5,841 nucleotides of DNA from positions 1 through 5,841 of the forward strand of contig JAJBBL010000034.1 in assembly GCA_020532365.1 (NCBI GenBank), read 5' to 3'. A program made the translations under genes and the position numbers. The stretch is from Candidatus Cloacimonadota bacterium. Lineage in GTDB: Bacteria > Cloacimonadota > Cloacimonadia > Cloacimonadales > JAJBBL01. Below the pieces are notes generated by a model that did no database searches, was not told where the DNA came from, and saw only the letters and a list, made by a program, of their open reading frames with translations. Shown here piece after piece: positions 1-3,862 of the stretch (position 1 is its first letter; each line of letters begins with the position of its first letter).

Positions 1-344
1 ATAGATGGTACCCTATAGCCAATAGTCTCGAAATTAGAAACGCAAGGGCTTTGTGCCACCCATTCAACTTACAAGAATCTGACGTAGATATCAAGGAACT
101 CTTCCAGAATATCTATGATACCGCCGCTAACGATAATTTAAGGGCGGACGCCTCTACAATCTTAAACTCTATTGAACGATTCTTCCCTGCTCAAATGAGT
201 GTTAATCTTCCAAATAATATAGGTACCGCTACTATCTGGTACCCAACTTATGTTGAGTTTTTTGCCGGGAGTAAAGACCTCTATACTAAGTTAAACTTCG
301 CAAGCACCGATTGGTTAAGGTTTCTCCAGCATACATTTGAGTAA
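1..344 (+). CDS. C-terminal part of a probable clostripain-family (C11) cysteine peptidase, 5' end off the window
   Basis: The reading frame is open from base 3 without a stop and ends at TAA 342-344, leaving about 113 C-terminal residues. A TTG at 51 could be read as a start, but the frame continues upstream to the window edge and no ribosome binding site precedes it, so I treat this as the 3' end of a longer gene. The pattern is: an Asp-rich stretch with two amphipathic helices (ESDVDIKELFQNIYDTA, then ADASTILNSIERFF), a strand ending in TATIWYP, and a final YTKLNFASTDWLRFL. It resembles the end of C11 peptidases as I remember them: helices, then a GlsIyfP-like strand, then a Y..L.FA..T.W..FL tail. 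The catalytic His and Cys would lie upstream and are not visible, so activity cannot be judged. The family call rests on pattern memory only. Confidence 0.5.
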   Translation, partial: RWYPIANSLEIRNARALCHPFNLQESDVDIKELFQNIYDTAANDNLRADASTILNSIERFFPAQMSVNLPNNIGTATIWYPTYVEFFAGSKDLYTKLNFASTDWLRFLQHTFE

Positions 345-365
345 AAGGGGTAAGTTAAACAGACT

Positions 366-501
366 TTATCCACTCTTATTCAACGGTAGTTTGACCGACT
401 ATTTATCAAAAACACCCTCAAAAGCTTAGTAACTCCCGTTCAGAATAGTAGTTATTGTACCCACTTATGAATGTGGATAACGTGTGGACAAATGTGGATC
501 T
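366..501. promoter_or_regulatory. Cluster of DnaA-box-like sites
   Basis: Measured against the consensus TTATCCACA, the sites are: 472-480 TGTGGATAA (perfect, minus orientation); 483-491 TGTGGACAA (8 of 9, minus); 493-501 TGTGGATCT (7 of 9, minus); and 366-374 TTATCCACT (8 of 9, plus). The three minus-orientation sites start 11 and 10 nt apart, about one helical turn, so bound DnaA molecules would sit on the same face of the DNA. Phased head-to-tail boxes next to AT-rich DNA are typical of replication origins, but also occur at DnaA-regulated promoters and DnaA-titrating sites. The box matches are direct observation; the function is inferred. Some lineages, including Thermotoga as I recall, use a different box consensus, which tempers the call. 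Confidence 0.5.
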
Positions 502-544
502 AAATCCCATATCAAAGCTATCTCATTCTTTAACAGCCACTTAA

Positions 545-577
545 CTATGTGTATAGATATAATGTGCTATGTGCATA
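545..577 (+). repeat. 11-bp direct repeat CTATGTGYATA, 22-nt period
   Basis: CTATGTGTATA (545-555) recurs as CTATGTGCATA (567-577), differing at one position. The repeats are 22 nt apart, about two helical turns. A third partial copy (ATGTGCT, 562-568) lies just before the second. The same stretch contains the inverted pair AGATAT (555-560) and ATATCT (575-580). Two phased copies in non-coding DNA could be a binding site for a dimeric regulator or part of an origin's AT-rich segment, but the element is short and AT-rich enough to arise by chance. Confidence 0.35.
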
Positions 578-623
578 TCTTTATTCGTAGAGGATAACTT
601 AGAGCTCATTCTACAAGAATTCA

Positions 624-654
624 TTGACTTATTATGACGTCTAACAGTTATATC
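624..654 (+). promoter_or_regulatory. Probable sigma-70-type promoter of the thioesterase gene
   Basis: A -35 element TTGACT (624-629, 5 of 6 to TTGACA) is followed after 19 nt by TATATC (649-654, 4 of 6 to TATAAT), in very AT-rich DNA that continues with TATATA at 655-660. Transcription would start near 660-666, leaving a leader of about 35 nt containing the GGAGG at 686-690 before the start at 699. That fit supports 699 over the upstream ATG at 669. The spacer is longer than ideal. A separate perfect TATAAT at 558-563 has no well-placed -35 partner. Confidence 0.4.
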
Positions 655-685
655 TATATAGTAAGAATATGAGGAATAGAGTTCC

Positions 686-690
686 GGAGG
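686..690 (+). promoter_or_regulatory. Ribosome binding site that sets the thioesterase start
   Basis: GGAGG sits 8 nt upstream of the ATG at 699. The in-frame upstream ATG at 669 has no purine-rich site in front of it, so this site decides the start codon. Confidence 0.75.
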
Positions 691-698
691 CTTTAACA

Positions 699-1094
699 AT
701 GTTTGAGTACCAAAGAAAGATTTATGGTTTTGAGTGTGATATATATGGGCACCTCAATAATGCCAACTACCTCCACTTATTGGAGGAGGCGAGATCTGAA
801 GCTTTAGAGCAGGCAGGTTTTTCTCTCAAAGAGCTCAACGAGAGAGGGGTTCATATATACCTTAAAAAGATTGAAATCGACTACCTTTTAGGGGTCAACT
901 TCGGTGAAGTGATTACAATCAAGACGAGCACTATGGAGCTATCAAAGATTAAATTTGTCTGGCTCCAGGAAATCTATAACAGGGCTGGGCAATTAACGAC
1001 AAAGGCAATAGTCACTGGTATTTTTTCCAAGGACAATAGGATCTACCGTCTTTCAGAGGATGAGCTAAAAGCGATGCAAATATCTATGCAATAA
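699..1094 (+). CDS. Hotdog-fold acyl-CoA thioesterase (4HBT, YbgC/FadM-like)
   Basis: This encodes a small cytosolic enzyme of 131 residues, the usual length for the 4-hydroxybenzoyl-CoA thioesterase-like family, whose members hydrolyse acyl-CoA (or acyl-ACP) thioesters. The N-terminal signature is clear: D14-I-Y-G-H18-L-N20-N21-A-N-Y24, followed by the helix L-L-E29-E30-A-R32. This is the classic D..GH.NNA.Y...EEAR pattern carrying the catalytic acid (Asp14) at the start of the hotdog helix. The rest alternates strands in the expected way (IYLKKIEIDYL, EVITIKTSTME, KFVWLQEIYN). Start 699 is preferred for its GGAGG site; starting at 669 would add ten residues (MRNRVPEALT) not expected in the family. 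It stands alone, transcribed toward the large minus-strand operon. Its stop codon (1092-1094) lies within the U-tract of the operon's terminator. The physiological substrate cannot be read from the sequence. Confidence 0.85.
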   Translation: MFEYQRKIYGFECDIYGHLNNANYLHLLEEARSEALEQAGFSLKELNERGVHIYLKKIEIDYLLGVNFGEVITIKTSTMELSKIKFVWLQEIYNRAGQLTTKAIVTGIFSKDNRIYRLSEDELKAMQISMQ

Positions 1095-1121
1095 AAAGGG
1101 GCGAGAATAAACTCACCCCTT
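1091..1121 (-). terminator. Rho-independent terminator of the ribosomal operon, between convergent genes
   Basis: Read on the minus strand, a 10-bp stem is formed by AAGGGGTGAG and CTCGCCCCTT (1112-1121 with 1096-1105, including one U-G wobble) around the loop TTTATT (1106-1111). It is followed directly by a T-run (TTTTTAT). It starts 15 nt after the rplS stop, the expected place. On the plus strand the wobble becomes a C-A mismatch and the following tract is only loosely T-rich (TTAATTCGATTATTTTATT). It may therefore also end the thioesterase transcript, but less efficiently. Confidence 0.85.
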
Positions 1122-1136
1122 AATTCGATTATTTTA

Positions 1137-1484
1137 TTAGTATCTGCTTTTCTCTTTAACCCTTGAAGCTTTACCTTTAACTCTTCTAAGGTAAAAGAGC
1201 TTAGCTCTTCTTACGTGGCCAAAACGAACCACTTCCAGTTTATCAATGAGTGGTGAACTCTGTGGGAAGATTCTCTCAACGGCTACGTTGTTGCTAATCT
1301 TTCTAACTGTGAAAGACTTAGAGACACCTGCCCCTTTCTTCTGTATCACAATACCTTGAAAAATCTGGATTCGGTCTTTAGCCCCTTCTTTTATCTTATA
1401 ATGAACCTTCACAGTATCGCCTACGCGAAACTCCGGTAGGTCCGTTCTAACTTGCGGCTTGCTGACTACCTCTAACAAATCCAT
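1137..1484 (-). CDS. rplS: 50S ribosomal protein L19 (bL19)
   Basis: A 115-residue protein, the standard bL19 length, located at the 30S-50S interface of the ribosome. Family hallmarks are all present: P17-E-F-R-V-G-D23-T-V near the N-terminus, I31-K-E-G then R38-I-Q, FTVRKIS at 58-64, VERIFP at 69-74 followed by SP, and VRRAKLFYLR at 91-100 with a basic tail. The start is firm: AAAGGAGG (plus coordinates 1490-1497) ends 5 nt before the ATG at 1484-1482, the strongest ribosome binding site in the operon. The start lies inside the 3' end of the upstream methyltransferase gene (38 nt overlap). It is the last gene of the operon and is followed by a good hairpin terminator. The RKISNNVAVER stretch differs slightly from the usual RKIS.GVGVER, which is unlikely to matter. 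Confidence 0.97.
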   Translation of the reverse strand: MDLLEVVSKPQVRTDLPEFRVGDTVKVHYKIKEGAKDRIQIFQGIVIQKKGAGVSKSFTVRKISNNVAVERIFPQSSPLIDKLEVVRFGHVRRAKLFYLRRVKGKASRVKEKSRY

Positions 1485-2058
1485 GTTTTCCTCCTTTATT
1501 CTTCGGAACTAACCGATCCAGAATTAGTGCCACAGCACAACGTACAGACAGATGATTATACTCGCCTACCCCGAAAAGAGGTTCTAAAGTATAGTCAGCA
1601 CTTTGATGTATCTCCTCAGAAAGACCATAGCCCGTTCCGAAAAGAAGAAGTACCGGTCTGTCCCCTTCAGAGAGATCGCTTTGCAGATTTTCATAAGATA
1701 TCTGACCATCTCTGACTTTAGCTGTCGTAGTAATATTTACCGGGTCGTATTTTTCCTGATTTTTTATATCTTTTATAACGTCCTGAAGAGTCGATCGGAA
1801 CCTAACTATACTTAAAGCTTTAGCTCTATCTTCCTGATAGTTCTGTCCAATCTCACTCTGCCAGAAACTGATTAACTTATTGTAAAGCTGGCGTTGACTT
1901 TCCAGCGGATTAACTATATAATAATTTTGCACACCGAAAGTAAGACAGGTTCGTGCTATGTCGTGAATATCCATATTGGTGATCGAAGTGGTCACTATAT
2001 CCCCTTGCTTATTTAAGACAGGATGATGAAGTAAAGCAACGTAGATCTTATTTCCCAT
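1447..2058 (-). CDS. SPOUT-superfamily RNA methyltransferase (PF09936, TM1570-like)
   Basis: A 203-residue protein of the small SPOUT (trefoil-knot) family found between trmD and rplS in Thermotogota and several other phyla. Such proteins are presumed SAM-dependent RNA methyltransferases; the RNA target is not established as far as I know. The N-terminal signature is YVALLHHPVLNK (residues 6-17) followed by TSITNMDIHDIAR (24-36), with YYIVNPLESQ at 46-55. The C-terminal SAM-binding knot shows LLFGTGYGL (138-146) and YNHLSVR (167-173), ending in the helix LILDRL (178-183). The tail after about residue 185 is extra (see findings). The start overlaps trmD by 11 nt. AGAGGAGG at plus 2072-2079 lies 13 nt upstream of the ATG, a rather long spacing, so coupling to trmD translation is likely. 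Family call is confident, substrate unknown. Confidence 0.9.
   Translation of the reverse strand: MGNKIYVALLHHPVLNKQGDIVTTSITNMDIHDIARTCLTFGVQNYYIVNPLESQRQLYNKLISFWQSEIGQNYQEDRAKALSIVRFRSTLQDVIKDIKNQEKYDPVNITTTAKVRDGQISYENLQSDLSEGDRPVLLLFGTGYGLSEEIHQSADYTLEPLFGVGEYNHLSVRCAVALILDRLVPKNKGGKHGFVRGSQQAAS
1490..1497 (-). promoter_or_regulatory. Strong rplS ribosome binding site embedded in the upstream gene
   Basis: AAAGGAGG on the minus strand, 5 nt from the rplS ATG. The same bases encode Lys188-Gly189-Gly190 of the upstream methyltransferase. L19 can therefore be initiated independently of ribosomes arriving from that gene, although those ribosomes run across this site. Confidence 0.85.
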
Positions 2059-2731
2059 AGTACAGATCCGGCCTCCTCTCTTTAGTAAGCTTTATCGACT
2101 GTTTTTCACGCCACAGCTCTATTTCTTTATGATTGCCCGATACCAAAACATCAGGCACAGCCATACCTTCAAACATATAAGGACGAGTATAGTGCTTAGT
2201 TCCCAGATACTTTCCTTGATGTGAATCGGTTAACGCTGATTCCATATCCCCTAATACACCGTCAATAAGACGAACTACCGAGTCTATCATTACCATAGCA
2301 GGTAGCTCACCACCCGACAGAACATAGTCGCCGATAGATATCTCGTCCGTGACAAACATATCCCGAATACGTTGGTCGATCTCTTTGTAATGACCGCATA
2401 ACAAAACTATACGCTCTTTTTCTTTGTAGCGATTAGATATATCCTGATTGAGTAACCTACCTTGTGGAGTAAAGTAGATAACTGGTACTTTATCACCACC
2501 GTCTTTAATGACGTCCTTGAGAGCATTGTATAAAGGCTCCGGCTTCATTACCAGGCCTGCTCCACCACCAAATGGATAATCATCCACCTGCTGGTGCTTG
2601 TCAGTCGAGTAGTCCCTTATGTTGTGGAGTGCTACTTCAACTAAACCTTTCTTGGCAGCCCTATTAACTATGCCGTTCTCAAGAAAACCTGAAAACATTT
2701 CAGGGAATAAAGTCAGTATATCTATCCTCAT
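2048..2731 (-). CDS. trmD: tRNA (guanine-N1)-methyltransferase, m1G37
   Basis: TrmD methylates N1 of G37 beside the anticodon of certain tRNAs, using SAM bound in a trefoil knot, and prevents +1 frameshifting. It works as a cytosolic homodimer. At 227 residues it is of normal family length. Visible motifs: MRIDILTLFPEMF (1-13), DDYPFGGGAGLVMKPEP (50-66), ISIGDYVLSGGELPAMV (131-147), R154, D169-S170, HYTRP (180-184), VPDVLVSGNH (192-201) and the C-terminal RRPDL (219-223). Arg154 and Asp169 fall at the same positions as the catalytic pair described in enterobacterial and Haemophilus TrmD. Two loops deviate: residues 112-121 read CGHYKEIDQR where CG(R/H)YEG.DER is expected, and 171-179 differ from the usual F..GLLE.P before HYTRP. 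Start and upstream stop share ATGA with rimM; only a weak GATGGA precedes the ATG, so translation is probably coupled to rimM. Confidence 0.95.
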   Translation of the reverse strand: MRIDILTLFPEMFSGFLENGIVNRAAKKGLVEVALHNIRDYSTDKHQQVDDYPFGGGAGLVMKPEPLYNALKDVIKDGGDKVPVIYFTPQGRLLNQDISNRYKEKERIVLLCGHYKEIDQRIRDMFVTDEISIGDYVLSGGELPAMVMIDSVVRLIDGVLGDMESALTDSHQGKYLGTKHYTRPYMFEGMAVPDVLVSGNHKEIELWREKQSIKLTKERRPDLYYGK

Positions 2732-3243
2732 AAATCCATCAATTCAGCTATATTTTTTACAAATATCTTCTTCGCCTCAAAATCTTTTTCGATTACAAAC
2801 TCCTCTACGTCGGGAACCATAAAAGTCTCTTCCGAATTAACCTTTGTTATGACCAAGGTGTCGTATGACTGATTGCTAAAATAATCGTCTACCACACCCA
2901 CCTCTTTGTCGTCCCAGATTACTGTAAGACCGATAAGGCCATTCTCATCTATAAGCGAATCGATTGTCTCCTCATCCAGTGCCAGCCAAGCTGTCTGACA
3001 ACCCAGAATCTCATTAACGACTGATCTGTCGTCGATTCGCCCAGATAGATTATTGCCTCTAAGTGCGTCCAGTTGGACAGTTAAGAATCTAACACGTCCA
3101 TCGTCATAGACGACAAAAAAGTCAGATAGCGACATAAAGCAAGTTTGGAAATCTGCGTACACTCGGAGCGAAAAGGAGCCGTCCTCCTGTATTCCTTTAC
3201 CAAACCTGCCGATCTTTATCAGGTTAACTTCGTTCTTATTCAA
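2728..3243 (-). CDS. rimM: Ribosome maturation factor RimM, divergent N-terminal domain
   Basis: RimM binds ribosomal protein S19 and helps the head of the 30S subunit mature. The protein has 171 residues, normal length. The N-terminal beta-barrel domain (about 6-90) begins NLIKIGRFGKGI and is poorly conserved. The C-terminal PRC-barrel (about 99-171) is typical: NGLIGLTVIWDDKEVGVVDD (101-120), DTLVI (128-132), MVPDVEEFV (142-150) and KKIFV (158-162). The start is TTG (plus 3241-3243), overlapping the KH gene by 8 nt, with no clear ribosome binding site and no better start in frame. Expression therefore probably depends on ribosomes terminating on the KH gene. The 3' end shares ATGA with trmD; the rimM-trmD pairing is widespread in bacteria. 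The usual HGIKGE-like signature near the N-terminus is replaced by QEDGSF. Confidence 0.88.
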   Translation of the reverse strand: MNKNEVNLIKIGRFGKGIQEDGSFSLRVYADFQTCFMSLSDFFVVYDDGRVRFLTVQLDALRGNNLSGRIDDRSVVNEILGCQTAWLALDEETIDSLIDENGLIGLTVIWDDKEVGVVDDYFSNQSYDTLVITKVNSEETFMVPDVEEFVIEKDFEAKKIFVKNIAELMDL

Positions 3244-3466
3244 TAATTTCTAACTCAGCTCTTTTACCTTGTTTAGTTGATACAGCGTTGAGAATTGTTC
3301 GGATTGAACTGGCAGTTCGACCTCTTTTCCCAATAACTTTACCAATATCAGATTTCGATACTCTTAGCTCATAAAGTGTTACTTTATCGCCAAGTATCTC
3401 TTTGATTTCAACCTGGTTAGGGTCGTCAACTAATGCTTTTACTATAAATTCAATAATCTCCTTCAT
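3236..3466 (-). CDS. khpA: KH-domain RNA-binding protein KhpA
   Basis: A 76-residue protein consisting of a single KH domain, the usual size for the KhpA/YlqC family that sits next to rpsP in many bacteria. The nucleic-acid-binding GxxG loop is G46-K-R-G49, inside DIGKVIGKRGRTASSIR (40-56), which is the canonical form. In some bacteria KhpA pairs with KhpB (Jag/EloR) and binds many RNAs, affecting cell-envelope growth and translation; nothing here shows whether that partner exists. The start ATG (plus 3464-3466) is preceded by AGGAG with a 7-nt spacer. The gene lies 17 nt downstream of rpsP and overlaps rimM by 8 nt. Confidence 0.93.
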   Translation of the reverse strand: MKEIIEFIVKALVDDPNQVEIKEILGDKVTLYELRVSKSDIGKVIGKRGRTASSIRTILNAVSTKQGKRAELEIIE

Positions 3467-3483
3467 TTCTCAACTCCTATAAG

Positions 3484-3777
3484 TTATTCTGTTTCGGTAG
3501 CTTGCGTTTCCTTTGCATACCTGAATTCGTGGAATTTCTGTAAGACTCCTGCCTTTCTCAGTAATGAGCGAACTGTTTCAGTAGGTTGTGCCCCCACTTT
3601 CAACCATTTAAGTGCGCTCTCTTCCTCTACTTTCAATGTATAAGGATCTGTTTTTGGGTCGTAATACCCAATTGCTTCTATATATTTTCCATCTCTTTTG
3701 GCTCGAGAATCAACCACTACAATTCTATAAAATGGTTGATCTTTTGCGCCCATTCTTCTCAGCCTGAGTTTAACCAT
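3484..3777 (-). CDS. rpsP: 30S ribosomal protein S16 (bS16)
   Basis: A 97-residue protein, within the bS16 range (about 80-100). This is an early-binding 16S rRNA protein important for 30S assembly. Signature residues run from the N-terminus: MVKLRLRRMGAKDQPFYRIV (1-20), then VVDSRAKRDGKYIEAIGYYD (21-40), the WLKVGAQPTETVRSLLRKAG segment (58-77), and an acidic-polar tail ending ATETE. AAAAGGAG on the minus strand, 5 nt before the ATG, is a good ribosome binding site. The gene follows ffh after an 85-nt gap, the largest in the operon, which includes a possible short leader ORF overlapping this gene's first 8 nt. Confidence 0.97.
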   Translation of the reverse strand: MVKLRLRRMGAKDQPFYRIVVVDSRAKRDGKYIEAIGYYDPKTDPYTLKVEEESALKWLKVGAQPTETVRSLLRKAGVLQKFHEFRYAKETQATETE

Positions 3778-3805
3778 TTGTTCTCCTTTTCGAGTATTTA
3801 TTCAT
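3770..3805 (-). CDS. Possible 11-codon leader ORF overlapping the rpsP start
   Basis: The frame reads MNKYSKRRTNG and stops at TAA (plus 3770-3772), 8 nt inside rpsP. It has a good ribosome binding site of its own: AGAGGAG on the minus strand (plus 3811-3817), 5 nt before the ATG at 3805-3803. The rpsP ribosome binding site lies inside this ORF, so a ribosome translating the leader would keep the rpsP start open and terminate beside it. The coding capacity is too small for family evidence. It could be a coupling or attenuation leader, or a chance ORF. Confidence 0.3.
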   Translation of the reverse strand: MNKYSKRRTNG

Positions 3806-3862
3806 TAGAACTCCTCTATAATAGTGCACATATAATTGGCTCTATAAAGTCAAGTTTTATTT

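Larger units (their letters stand above)
345..698. other. Gene-free AT-rich intergenic region (354 nt)
   Basis: No convincing coding frame lies between the TAA at 342-344 and the thioesterase start at 699. The left part (366-501) carries several DnaA-box-like 9-mers. The right part (502-668) is only about 30% G+C by hand count and contains an 11-bp direct repeat (545-555 and 567-577) and a likely promoter (624-654). The two flanking genes both read rightward. This much non-coding DNA stands out in a window where the other genes overlap or nearly touch. It suggests a regulatory or replication role rather than a simple promoter spacer. Confidence 0.6.

Noticed and set aside
222..242. Repeated GGTACC hexamers near the left edge
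   Set aside because: They lie inside a coding frame and are short and irregularly spaced, consistent with chance.
348..371. Hairpin after the first gene (GGGTAAGT pairing with ACTTATCC, one bulge) as a terminator
   Set aside because: The stem is weak, contains a wobble and a bulge, and is not followed by a T-run. It also overlaps a DnaA-like box, which explains part of the sequence.
669..698. Upstream in-frame ATG as the thioesterase start
   Set aside because: No ribosome binding site precedes it, it would lie at or very near the predicted transcription start, and the ten extra residues are not family-like. The ATG at 699 has GGAGG at good spacing.
1527..1815. Two overlapping plus-strand ORFs of 62 and 70 codons
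   Set aside because: They lie antisense to the well-supported SPOUT methyltransferase, have no family resemblance, and look like shadow frames.
2619..2822. Plus-strand ORF of 67 codons across the rimM-trmD junction
   Set aside because: It is antisense to two confident genes and low in complexity, with no recognisable motif.
3814..3847. Direct repeat TTATAGAG on the minus strand (3840-3847 and 3814-3821) before rpsP
   Set aside because: It is only 8 bp of AT-rich sequence, and the second copy overlaps the leader ORF's Shine-Dalgarno, so chance is the simpler explanation.
3818..3853. Internal promoter before rpsP: TTGACT (3848-3853) and TATTAT (3818-3823) on the minus strand
   Set aside because: The spacer is 24 nt, too long for a normal sigma-70 promoter, and no better-placed -10 is visible, although a weak promoter cannot be excluded.
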